From positions 5,797,501-5,861,500 of the forward strand of contig CM076153.1 in NCBI GenBank assembly GCA_038025085.1: DNA of 64,000 nucleotides, in the 5' to 3' direction. Origin of the DNA: Tetragonia tetragonoides. Its lineage: Eukaryota; Streptophyta; Magnoliopsida; Caryophyllales; Aizoaceae. The translations under genes were made by a program, and so were the position numbers. Position 1 is the stretch's first letter. Every line of letters starts with the position of its first letter. Positions 12,525 to 24,012 of the stretch are shown in pieces. The notes under the pieces were generated by a model. The model made no database searches. It was not told where the DNA came from and worked only from the letters and a program-made list of their open reading frames with translations.

Positions 12525-13370
12525 TGTACACATGTGGCATCTACATGTAATCTTCACACGAACATTCCCTCTTAAGTGTCATCCTACATGTCATCACCGT
12601 CAGGAAATGACCCAACTTTTGTAAGACATATATCTCATTTTGAAGATTTTTTTCAAATACAATCCATTGAATCAAGATTTATAATTTTTTGACTTACATA
12701 ACTAAAGTTATTTATTTATTTTGTAATACAAAAAAAAAAATGATAAATATGTAATAAATCCAACTAATGATATGGCATTAATGAGTGACACTTTGATGGT
12801 GAGTTGTTAGACTATGTGGCAAGCTTTGCTTACGTGAAGCTTAAGGGTCATCATCACACGAATTTACACCCCTACGTGGCGTACTACGTGTCGTGCCCAC
12901 ACGAATTGGACTTACTTTATACGTATACTGATGTGGCACCTATGTGTCATCTTCACACGAATATCTCTCCCATGTGGCGTCTCACATGTCGTCGTCCCAC
13001 GAAAAGAACCCAACTTTATAAGACATAGTAGATATGCATCTCATTTTGAAGTATTTTCCGAACCTGATCCAATGGAGGAAGAATTATAATTTTTAAAGTT
13101 GCGTAACAAAAGTTATTTTATTTTATAATCTTAACAAAATGATAATAAATATAATAGGTTGTATTTATGAAGTCAAATAATGATTATTAATTAATGCTTG
13201 ACACACTTGGATGGAGGCTTAGGTGGCAGCATACGTGTCATCACCACACAAACTTGGCGCTTACGTGGCATCTTAGGTGTCATGCCCACACGATTTTAGG
13301 TGCTTGCGTGGCATCTTACGTGTCGTGGCCACACGAAATGAACTCACTTTATATATATATGATTTAGATA
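12525..13370. repeat. Tandem repeat of about 400 bp rich in ACGTG and CACACGAA motifs
   Basis: Two diverged units are offset by 398 bp (CCCAAC...TAAGACATA...CTCATTTTGAAG at 12611 and 13009), with a third partial unit from about 13205. Within units, short TRCGTGGCATCTTACGTGTC / CCACACGAA modules recur several times, giving many ACGTG (G-box-like) cores. No protein is encoded. Confidence 0.65.
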
Positions 13371-13389
13371 AGCTAGCTTACTAATTGTA

Positions 13390-14848
13390 CGTCTCTCCAA
13401 CAAACTTGGCACCAAACTACCAATACTCGATTTCTACTAGTAGCATTTTTTTTTGCTCGTCGAAAAGAGGGTGCAAGTAAATGACGATCGAGGCATCCCC
13501 GCTATATCTAGAGGATTGAATTTGCTTTGCGGTTATGTTGTTGGAAAAATGATAGTCTACCCCAGTTTAAATTGGCTCCAAATTCCAATAGGCTTTGGTA
13601 TTCTCCACAGTCTCAGTTCCGGAAACAAAGGGGATCGGAGGAGTATGCCCGACACCTTGCGAGGAAAACAAAAAGATAAAATGTGTTAGGAGACAACATG
13701 CATGGATCTCCCTGTAGTTCAGTAGCTCACACATGCCCTAATCACGCCCACTACTACAGCAGTACTGATCTATGGGCGCTATGGCGGTCTTACATGCATC
13801 AATAATTTGTTTTCATGATTGATGATTCCATCTTCATACATATATATTTTTAAAGATTCTTGTTTGGAGGATTGAAGCTTCTCATTGGTTGTTAGAACTT
13901 TCGTTTTCAATAGCGAACATATCAAATTAGCTGAACAATCAACGCAAGCACTGAATCCGTCAACGTAGCACTAACAAGACGCTAGTATAGTTCTTAGAAA
14001 CCAACAGACACAAGGTATGGGGGGAATGAGAACTCAATCCTATAACCTTGCCTTACCAAACCACTTAAGAGTAAACTTGAAACCATTAGACCATCATTCC
14101 ACCACCCTTATTGGTAAAAGTAAGGAGTAGTTGTCAACCAAATTTCTCTTCCTGTGAAGATACTCCTGTAAGTATTTTTTTTGGGAATGATACCAAATAG
14201 GGCAAAGCCCAAATTATTTATACTATCTTTGACTGTTGTTGATAAGTCGGCTCAATTATAGCTCATTTCGAAGTCTTCGACATTGACAACTTATCATATA
14301 AGTATATTCGTGGTCAGGATTTCGAAAAGGTCAAACTGGATGGCCTTTATTTTTAGTAATTTTTTTTATAGACCTAGAAGGTAGATCAGTTAATCTGCAT
14401 ATGCAATAGGTGCAGGTAGATGGAACTCCTTGATCTAATAAATAGTAGTCTTGATTAATGTATTACTTTCAAAATCCAACGCTTCATGCACCAATTGTCT
14501 TGACAAAATCATTACTCGATTTCAAGCATGGACTGTGCACATGCTCGTATAAAGTATACGGGCTTATTACAATTTTCTTCTTTGAAGTAAGTTAGAGTAC
14601 TTTATCTTCCCTTGTATAAATGGGGTAAAAAGTTAAAACTCAAATAGATACAAATTGTTTTGAGGAGGATTATGTACATACAAAATTGCCTGCTGATTTA
14701 GTGAACCTGTCCAAAGAATGTTAGCAGCCCAACGATGAATGATCTTCAACCAGAAATGGAGCTGTGTTTTTTCGACCTTATTGCTTACAAAACTGATGTG
14801 GAGTTTTACAGCCACAAGTAGTCCAAAGAACGACTCAAGAAATGACTG
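13390..14848. other. Intergenic, including a SINE-like trace
   Basis: No gene is recognised. At 14020-14110 the minus strand reads TGGTCTAATGGTTTCAAG and later AGGATTGAGTTCTCATTCCC, a weak tRNA-like split promoter. A 78-codon frame at 13453 resembles nothing I know. Confidence 0.5.
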
Positions 14849-17800
14849 TCACGGAGCCATCAGTCCTTCAATAGTATATTGAAGAGACTCTGCCCAGTCT
14901 GCTTTAAATAACAGTGTTTGAAGTGTGTGCATCATGTCATACCCAGGATCAAGTTTCCGCTGCCAACCCTACAAGCACGAATAGGAACAAAAATTACTTA
15001 CAGGAACGCCGGATGAAAGCCAGTAGATTGATGCAGTGTAATATGAAAACGATTTCATGGCTGTTTGGAGTGATGGTATTATGGTAAGCGTTTGACGGCA
15101 CTAACGGTGAGAGGATTGACAATGTCAACTGAAACAGAGAATTTTTCTGAGACAACAAATGAGATAGTGAACAGGGAGAAACACAGTCTACCTACATTGT
15201 GGTCATGCTATTATATTTAGCATTATATTATAGCATGCATGGAGGAAGAAACAGCTTACCTCAAGCACAAGAGTCGTCACAATTACAGTACAGACGTTGC
15301 CATCAATGTTCACTCTATGACTTCTGACTTTCTCAAGTAATTGATGCATGCAGTCTGCAGGGTGAATCAGATCACCTTCTGGGGTACCCCAGAAATCAAA
15401 TGAATCCTTGACCTCCTGATGAATTAGAGAATCAGCACAGATACAGAGCAAAGATCCCAATAAGTTCTAAAGCGATCAATTTATAAAATAAGGCAGACGT
15501 GTACACACTGGCAATCTCAACAAAAGCCTATGTCGAACGGAAACAGAACAGGGGAGACGGATACAACAAGAAAGAGAAGCGGGAAAAGACATTTCTGAAA
15601 GAAAGAAAAGGGAAAAAAAAAAAGAGACAAATTATTGGACACCCGGAATCTATGAAGATACAATACTATATTTATGCGAGTACATATGTATGAGATTAGT
15701 GACATTTTGACCACCAAATGAGAGATTGATACAACGGAAAGGTGCATAAAAGAATATTGAGGCCCGCGGGTCTAAGGAAAAATTTGAAGGTAAATATGGG
15801 TAATATGTAATATGGAGGGCTTCCCCTTAGTTTCTGGTAATTTCTGGAAACTAAATGTTCACAAACTGGGAAACCATGCCCACTGGACCAGTTATGAAAA
15901 GTAACCAAGAACAAGGAGCCCAATCTTAACACACACACACACACACACACACCCGGGGTGCGGGTGCGGGGCAGGACAAAAACTGGACAATGTACTGGCA
16001 GAACATCAAACAGTGCTACATTTGAGGTTTTACAACCCACAGCAAGCTCAAATCAAGGAAGAAATTCCAAGGAGCAAACACCGTCTCCACTTTCCCTTTT
16101 TTTTTTTTGTTTTTTTGTTTTAATGAGGGGCAGCAAATAGAAACGCCTGACTATTCTTCAACCACAAAGGAATTACCTCAATAAAGGCTTCTGGATTAGG
16201 ACAATCTTGTTGCTTTGACAATTGGAGGGTGCACTCTGCAGCAGTGCGCCCATCACGAAGGGCAATAGCCTTGAAGAACTCCATCAGATTCACTCGATCA
16301 CTCTTAGAAAGCTCAGCAGTCATGCCTACATCAAGGAAAATGACATGAGGCTTTGATTTTGCTCTCTGCTTCCGTAGAAATTTGCTATGAGGTATCCTAA
16401 CAAGGATATTGCCAGGATGCATGTCCGCGTGGATGAAGTTGTCCACCTGAACAAAAAGGAACCCATAAAGATATGGCTAGCACATAGCAATATTTCTTTC
16501 ACGCGGTTAATAACAACCAAAAATTAACTGTATCAGGTATGGCATCAGTTTCATCACCTCACAGTTCTAGAGACATATGAGTAGCTTAAACCAGCTAAGT
16601 GTGCAATTTTGTGGTGCACAATCAATAATGACACAACAATCTGACTGAGAACATCAGAGCTGTATAAATAAACATGCATTGAACAAATAAACAAAGAAGC
16701 CGAACACAAATAGCATAGATGACTAAAATTCAACGTAACTGCAAGATATCTTACCAGCAGCATCTTCAAAAGAGCATGAGTCCCAATGTCAGCAAGTGCT
16801 GCCTTGATGCGGTTATGTCCTTCAAGTTCATCAACATAGTGTGCCACACTTTCACCTTGCTCATAAGTTTCCACTAAAACAGCTGGATGTACAAGTGGAT
16901 AAACAGGTTTCGGAAACGATACTTCCCTCGAGCTACGGAAATTGTAAATGAAGCGGTTTAAATGAGCAGCTTCCCTGGCAAGGTCAACTTGTGATATCAT
17001 GAAAACACCAAATTGCTGCACACTTTCATCAAGCCTCAACCACTTCAATGCTGGTATTAAGTTTGATATTTTTGCCACGGCATTGATGATAACAAAGTCT
17101 CTCCTGATTGACTCCCCAACACCAGGGTGCCTAACCTTTACTGCAACTTCAATAGGCTTAACTTTTTGACCAGGGTACCGGAATTTCAAAGATGCTCGGT
17201 GCACCTGAGCTATACTACCAGATGCCACAGGGATCTCCTCAAATCTTTCAAAAATGTCAGAAATCTTACGACCAAATGCTTTTTCAACACTTCTTTTTGT
17301 GTACGCAAAGCTATGTTCTGGAGCTTTGCTCTGAAGCTTCGCGAGCGCGGAACATAAATCACTGGGGAATAGATCTGGTCTTGTGGCTGCCCATTGACCC
17401 CATTTAATAAATGCTGGACCGGCTTGTTCTAGTGTTCGATGGACAACCTGAAGCCAGAGTTTTCTGAAATCAGGTCCAAAACTATCTGCAAATGGTGCCA
17501 TCACTATGCTTGGTGTGAACATAACAGCCAGATAAACAGTCCTCAGAAGCAGAATAAGAACTTCTAGCAGAGCTGAAAATAAGCTGGTTATGTAAGCATG
17601 CCCGTTTTCAGCACAAATAGATACAGAATCTCTGGCAGATAAGTAGTCTGACTCTGCATGTACTGTCTGTGCCCTTGCCATCTCTCCAAACATTAAGCCA
17701 AAAATACCAGGAATCACTAGATGATATCTCAATGATGCCAAGCTGAAAGCTTTAGCTAAGCTACTGATATTGGGAAACGTTGGGCTTCTGTAAAACCGCA

Positions 17801-19924
17801 TCTCTGAAGCTCTTCTCCATGCTGTTTGAGCTTGATGTCTCACCTTCTTACCAGCATCCAAGACAGAACCATGCCCAAGAAAAAAATTCTTTAAATGTAT
17901 TCCTGATTCTTTATACTTTGGAAGCAGTAAGGATTGAGCATTATAATGTTTAAATGGTGCATATGATCTGAGTTGGGGGACAAGTGACTCATATATGACA
18001 TATTGTACATCCCTTCTTAGTTCTGAATATTGGCTTGTAGTGCCTTTTAGATGTGACCTTGCAATTCTCCTTAATAATAGAAATCTGCATTCAGCCACAA
18101 GAACAATTCCATGGGCAATAATTTTTTTGATAGAAAAACACAATCAATAAGATATGTGCATTAAAATTCAGAAGTCTGAATTTCCAAAAGATAATCCAGC
18201 AAGACTCACTTACCAGCACAGTTATACTCAACCACTATATAGCAGACATGAGCCATTTTAATCAAGTATTGGCTTATAATTAAATGTAAGAAAACCCAAA
18301 AGCTTTCACATCACACTATGACAAGGGAGAACATATCAAAGACAACCTAACAAACCAAGAAAAGGAAAAAAACAATGACCTAAAACAGGATTCCGCAATT
18401 CCTAGGAATAATAAGCAAAAGGAATATTTAATAATTCATGTGCAGATAACAGTATCAATAAGAGTAGATGGAATTGAATGACAAAGTAGAATTAGTCAGT
18501 ATTCTCCTATGTAAGCATGCTATGTACCCACATTTGAATGCAATACCAAATTAGTTACTTTCAACCAATATTGCAATGATCAAGGATGTCCATCTCTTTT
18601 GGTCCCTTGTGTGAACTTTATACCATAGGATAATTCAGAATTTGATTATCCTCACATAGTTTACGTCTTTCTGCTAGTAGCATTCCAATAATGCACATTT
18701 TAATGTTACTAATTCCACAACAAGAGCTAGAAAGATAAGTAAAAGTAAAATAAATGCATTAAAATGAGAAAGAAGGTCTTCAGGATATTGTCTTCTCATA
18801 AAGTCATAATAAGGCTTCAGGAATTTTGTTCCCAAATTCCTGTACCGCATTCTGAAATTATGATTAACTGACCCCACTAAATGAACTGCAAACAACTTGG
18901 GAAGCGAATTACATTCTCATGCCTTTTCTCCGTTTTTCAAGCATATACCCAATATTGAAAAACAGGTAAAAAGTTATATCAACCAATCTGAACGTATCTC
19001 AATCTCATATCAGAGAAATAAGAGCTCCCACAACTTGAGCCAAAAAACAACACTGCAGCTTAAGGGTAAAGGGCAAAGTGAAGTTTTTTTGGCCAAAGAT
19101 CTGGCAGATCAGCCATATTCTACTTACCTAAAAGTCAACTTCAAACCAAACTCAATCCCATTCTAAGACTGATACTAATTATAGACAACCAACATCCAAT
19201 TTTCCTAGCACCAAAGCCCATTTTAAGAGAGCAAGTGCAAGAGGTCATCACTATTCCAGCGAATTCCTCAAACTACAGCTTATAAGGAAAGTTACAACAT
19301 TCATGAGATATACAACTTTTCTAATACAGCTTAACCTCATCAAGGCAAGTTTCTATCTTTCTTCTATCATATCAATCTATTATCTTAGATCATGGTTCAC
19401 CAGATACCCAGAGTCTCATGTAAACATCTAAACAACTAAGACCATGATAATTGATACATACAGGCATACAGCCTAACTTACTCACCCTGTGATCAATGAT
19501 CATTTTCAGGTTGCCAAGCCTAACAAATCAGAGCTCAATCAAAGCATAAATTTGGGCACAACTCTTTAACTAAGCACACTAAACACAACTCCAATTTAAG
19601 AAACTCAACCCCCCCAAAACCCAATTTCATTTGCACCTGAAGATGCTAAATTCCGGTAGAAATTCATCTCATATTAAAGCTCAAGTAACCAAACCAAAAA
19701 AAGCTACTTGTTCAACATAAACAATCTCATAAACCCTAAACCCAAGAGGCCCCACCCCCAATGAAATCCTAAATAATTTTCATCTTAAACAACACATGAG
19801 AAATTGAAACCCATAAGTACATACCCAGATACCAAAATCTCAGAAACGTGGCTAACACAAAGGTACAGATATAGAAGAGAGAGAAAATTGGTGGGGGTTG
19901 AGTTGAAATCACAAACCTTGACAT
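14849..19924 (-). CDS. ABC1/UbiB-family atypical kinase (ADCK2-like), complete, 5 exons
   Basis: ABC1/UbiB/ADCK proteins are atypical kinases or ATPases of mitochondria and plastids, linked to ubiquinone and other prenyl-lipid metabolism. Exons (minus) are 19924-19917, 18084-16755, 16446-16177, 15415-15260 and 14968-14849, giving 627 aa with all GT-AG junctions in phase. Visible motifs: the KxGQ-type element FIKWGQWAATRPDLFP (K at about 230), the Ala-rich loop VASGSIAQVH (about 289), the REAAHLNRF ExD-type segment, the catalytic loop HADMHPGN (about 452-459) and DVG in place of DFG (D at about 485). A hydrophobic stretch lies before the kinase core. The start was chosen because only the ATG at 19924 (ATGTCAAG, reading MSR) gives the phase needed by exon 2; an upstream ATG at 19977 does not. 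The SGSIAQVH wording and HADMHPGN fit the mitochondrial ADCK2-like branch, but the branch and location are inferred. No lesion seen. Confidence 0.93.
15930..15952. repeat. (CA)n microsatellite in ABC1-kinase intron 3
   Basis: An uninterrupted AC dinucleotide run lies inside the 761-bp intron between exons 3 and 4. Confidence 0.9.
18085..19916 (-). other. Long first intron of the ABC1-kinase gene
   Basis: This 1832-bp intron (donor GTTTGTGA, acceptor GAATGCAG) separates the 8-nt start exon from the body of the gene. I see no embedded gene or bounded repeat in it. Confidence 0.85.
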
Positions 19925-20109
19925 GGCTGCGAAAAGAATGGTGTTAAGAGCAAAAATCGGGATCTTACAACTCGCATTTCCCTCTAAGAGATGAAGATCC
20001 TCTCCGCATCTCCCGATAGGTTGGATTCAGTCGTCGGTCGCAGACAACAGAGGAGATCTTCGACTTCTTTCTTTTGGCAATTGGCTACAACCCCTCGTAG
20101 GCCTCGTTA

Positions 20110-20642
20110 GAGCATCTCCAATGCAAGATTTTTGGAGAGGTTTGTGAGTTGAAAAACTTTTCCAAAAAATCTATAAATATCTTTTTTATACAAACCACTT
20201 TGTCTAGGCAAATTAGGACATAATTTTTTTCTAAATTGAGTCCCTCACTTAAAGATTTTTGGAGCTTTATACCATAGGGAGGGAGGAGTTAAGAAAAGAG
20301 TATTTTTGCACTAATGATATGGCACAAGTAAAAACCTACTTAGGCTCTGTTTGATTCACCTTAATTTTACTTACATTCAGTTCAGTCCAGTTCAGTTCAT
20401 GTGTAACTTTATTACTCATATAACTTTTTATTCCGAAATAATTTCATCATGAAAATTATGTCATTCGAAAGATCTCAAAGTATACTTTCAAATGAGTCCA
20501 ATATTGACTATGTTTGGAAGAATTTGAAATGGTTAACGGTCAAGTTTAAAAAATCAATTAAGTTCAGTTCAGTTCAGTTCAGATCAGTTTTATCCAGGTG
20601 AATCAAACGGACCCTTAGAGCTTTGTAGCATTGAAGATGCTC
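20110..20642. mobile_element. MITE with GAGCATCTCCAATG termini, copy 2, split by another MITE
   Basis: The left end GAGCATCTCCAATGCAAG pairs with the right end CATTGAAGATGCTC. The target duplication is TTA on both sides (20107-20109, 20643-20645). A second element (20343-20614) has inserted within it, so this one is older. It lies about 190 bp upstream of the ABC1-kinase start. Confidence 0.8.
20343..20614. mobile_element. Harbinger-like MITE nested in the previous one
   Basis: The left end GGCTCTGTTTGATTCACCT pairs with the inverted right end GGGTCCGTTTGATTCACCT. The target duplication TTA is at 20340-20342 and 20615-20617. Near both ends are CAGTTCAGTTCAGTT-type repeats. Confidence 0.82.
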
Positions 20643-20645
20643 TTA

Positions 20646-21382
20646 GTCATTTTCATGTAAAGGTCTACCCTTTACTCTCACAAAAAAAAAAAAAAAAAAG
20701 AAAAGTACAAATTTACCCCTTTTCTGTTTTATTATTATTATTATTATATACATTTTTTTTTTCCTTCTATTGTGTCTTTGTTTGGGGAGGCAACAAAGTA
20801 TAGGGTCAATTTATTGATACATACATTAATAAATTAATGAGTTTTACAAAACACAAAGCATAATGATTAATAGACGTTTTACACTTTCTCAAAAAAAATA
20901 AAAAAATAGAGGTTTTATACACTTTAAATTAACTAACAATAAGTATAAGGAATTAACTTCTGGTACAACATATAAACGACTTGTTAATTAGTTTTTTGTG
21001 TCACCATATCGTGTGTGTTGCCCGTGTTAATAATCCGTGTCAGTTTTGTCGTCGACGGATGTGCCCTCCGGAGATTTACCAAGTATTTGCATGGTTTGAC
21101 CATTTTTTTATGCTTGCTGAAGTGAATACCAAAATGCCCATTACTTTGGCGAAAGAAAGGGGTCAAATTGTCTGAACTCTTTGCTTAGAATTTTATTTAG
21201 GGTTAAATCTGATGCGAATAATATTCTCTAGCAATTCATTTATTTTTGAACCGATCAACTTATTATCTATTAAATTGATTGACTAAGCCTTTATATGGGA
21301 AATGGTGAAAAGTCAAATGGTTGAGCGATTTCTCACGTATGGATGAATCTAGATAAGTTTGAATTAGAACTCTAGATTTTTG
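20646..21382. other. Intergenic, nothing recognised
   Basis: Contains short ATT and A-run simple sequence. The 60-64 codon frames near 20981-21175 on both strands resemble no known protein. Confidence 0.55.
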
Positions 21383-21762
21383 GTCATCCCTCGCCAAGTC
21401 GTCATAGTAGTATATTGGAGTTTGCAAAAATAACTTGGTATATCTACTAAACCGCCATTAAAATGATTAACTAATTAGCGGCTCCAGAAATAGTCAGAGC
21501 CATAGGCCCATACTCAATCGAAGGAGGACATTATCTAAACGTATTTCAAGTAATAATTGTAGTAAAACTGAACCTGTTTAGCATTCTGCATTCACTTTAC
21601 ATTATTTACGAGTTGCTAGTTGCAAGCGGATTTGACTGAATCAGAACACACACAAACTCTCATGCCCCTAATCTCTCTTCACTGACACTTCCATGGTTGC
21701 GATTGGTTTTGATCGGATTATGAAATGGGGTAATGTCAATAATGGATGATGAAGCCCATATG
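21383..21762 (+). repeat. Direct segmental duplication, copy 1
   Basis: This copy runs from CCTCGCCAAGTCGTCATAGT through GCCATAGGCCCATACTCAAT and CTCTCATGCCCCTAATCTCT to GAAGCCCATATG. The same ordered text recurs at 22506-23100. Both copies lie upstream of the lectin cluster. Confidence 0.75.
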
Positions 21763-22198
21763 AGCAGGGACTAAGCATCATGAGGGCCTGGGATAGCCTG
21801 ATCGCTGTCAAGATTCTAGTTATATATTATATGTGTAAACTATGTGTAGACTATATACATAATATAATTGGAGCAGAGCTAGTTGAGGCATGTTATGGCC
21901 CCTCTGTCAAGTAACTTTCAACCCAAGCGAAACTACTCAATCGTAAAATGGGGGGCGTGATTAGATAGTTAACTCGTTCTATATATATAATTTTCATTGC
22001 TATAAATCTTCAAATAAATATGAGTATCAAAATCTAAACTTTCATTTGTCTGTTTGTTCATTGCAATATTCGATCTACAAATAAATAATGATAGACTCCT
22101 GCTTTAGCACTTGGTGACATGCCCAACAGCTTTCTTACTGGTCTTAAGGTATTTGGATTACTGGTTTTTTTTTTTTTTTTTGCTAGTCATTTGGATTA

Positions 22199-22505
22199 CT
22201 GGTTGGGAATTTGGGATTAGTACTACAATGTACCTACTAACAATGTACCAGAGATGAATTTTACCATTACTAATGAAAGCTTTTGATATAATTCTGAATC
22301 GCGTGCAGTGCTCCAACTCCCCCAGCGCAGGCGGCTTCAGCTCCGCCCTGCTCCTTTGTTATAAACATTTTGTCGACTGGGCCTCCAGCAGTAACACCTG
22401 TTACTGAGTCGATTGGGCCTCTAGCACCAACATTTTTTTTTTTGTTTTTTGAGGGGGAGCACCAACATTTGTTGGTAGGTACATTGTAGTACTAACCCCA
22501 ACCAG
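22199..22505. mobile_element. Harbinger-like MITE with about 40-bp inverted repeats
   Basis: The left end CTGGTTGGGAATTTGGGATT with AGTACTACAATGTACCTACT is mirrored at the right end (reverse reading CTGGTTGGGGTTAGTACTAC). TTA flanks both ends (22196-22198, 22506-22508). It abuts the start of duplication copy 2. Confidence 0.75.
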
Positions 22506-23100
22506 TTATCCCTCACCAAGTCGCCATAATAGTATGTTGGAGTTGCAACGATAACTTGGTATATCTACTAAATGACCATTAAATGGTTAACTAATTAGCG
22601 GGCTCTAGAAATAGTGGGAGCCATAGGCCTAAACCCAATCGAAGAAGGGCATTATCCAAACGTATTTCAAGTAATTGTAGTAAAATCTGAACTATTTAGC
22701 ATTCACTTTACATTATTTACGACTTGCGAGTAGCGAGTTGCTAGCGGTTTTTGCGGAATTCGGAACACAAACTCTCATGCCCCTGATCTCTCTTCACTGA
22801 CACTCCCATGAGTCCCATGGTTGCAACTGTTGTGGTCATAATTATAGGCAGATTCAGTACGGGATTTCGGGGTCCAAGGCAACCAGTTTTTTTTTTTTTT
22901 TGGGAAAATTTTGCTAAAAAATACCCTAGTTTTTGGAATTTTTTTGAAAATTATTGCTAAAATACTCTAATAATTTAATTTCGATACCCATATTATTTAA
23001 TAATTCAATTTTGTCATTCATATTATTAATTTTCTAGATACACCACTGGTCAGAATATGAAATGGCGTAATGTGGTCTGTGGATGATGACGCCCATATGC
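22506..23100 (+). repeat. Direct segmental duplication, copy 2
   Basis: Homologous to 21383-21762 but about 215 bp longer because of extra sequence at roughly 22835-23045, which starts near a long T run. The divergence is visible by eye, so the duplication is not very recent. Confidence 0.75.
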
Positions 23101-23572
23101 GTTTCCATATTACAACTTGTACCACCTCCTACGGGCCACAACAAATAAGTACTAGTAAAAGTTTTACCATACTTTGAGCTTATCCCTCATGAGCTAGCAA
23201 GCACTATAAGTTTGACTCAAAGTTGCATCTGAAGAAAAACAAATTTTAAATAGTATCCATAATTTGGATCTATCCCTTTCTCTGTTAGCTCTAAATCAGA
23301 TCTTGTTGGTCAATTACAATACAGTAATTCCAATCTAATGCTGTGGGCAACAACAGTATTTGATAACTGAACCAAACCTAGAAAATAGGAAAATGAGCTT
23401 GATAAATCGAGTGTATTGTTCACACACTTTTTATTTCGTTTGCAAAAATATATGCTTATTTCCAAAAAAAATTATAATTATCCTAATAAAATGAAAAAAA
23501 TTGCTCATTTGAAATCGATGACGGAATTATTTGGGTTTCTCATTGATCGGAAATAGATATATGATACACTCA

Positions 23573-23878
23573 GTGCTTGTTTGGTTGAATTAGGGAAGTG
23601 AGTTCCCATGGAAATTATTAATTCATGGAAAATATAAAATTATGGGAAGTGCCCAAACTTGTTTTATTGCACTAAGGAACTTTGAATTCATGGGAAGTGA
23701 TGTGGGAAGTAGTACTTACCTGGGGGGGCTTGGTAAGTGACTTCCTCCATTTTGGAGGAAGTGACTTCCCATGGGAAGTTAATTCCTAAGTTTTTTTTGT
23801 CAACCAAACAACAAGGGATTTTACACTTCAAAAGAAGTTGTACTTCTCATATTAATTGTGTGTCAACCAAACAAGCAC
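23573..23878. mobile_element. MITE with GTGCTTGTTTGGTTGA termini in the EP1 promoter
   Basis: Perfect 16-bp inverted repeats (GTGCTTGTTTGGTTGA / TCAACCAAACAAGCAC) are flanked by TCA on both sides. The interior repeats a GGAAGTGACTTCCCATGGGA-type palindromic motif. It ends about 75 bp upstream of the EP1 TATA box, so it may carry or disturb promoter elements. Confidence 0.8.
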
Positions 23879-23952
23879 TCAGTGTATATCAATGACGCCC
23901 TCTTAAACCAGCTATGATTTCTCTTGTCCCACTAATGCACTCTGAGGGCTCT

Positions 23953-23960
23953 TATAAATA
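23953..23960 (+). promoter_or_regulatory. TATA box of the intact EP1-like gene
   Basis: TATAAATA lies 53 bp upstream of the start codon, a usual spacing for a short plant leader. Confidence 0.75.
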
Positions 23961-24012
23961 AAGACATGCTGAGTGCCATCACTCCTCCACTTGAAAAATC
24001 AAACACACACAA

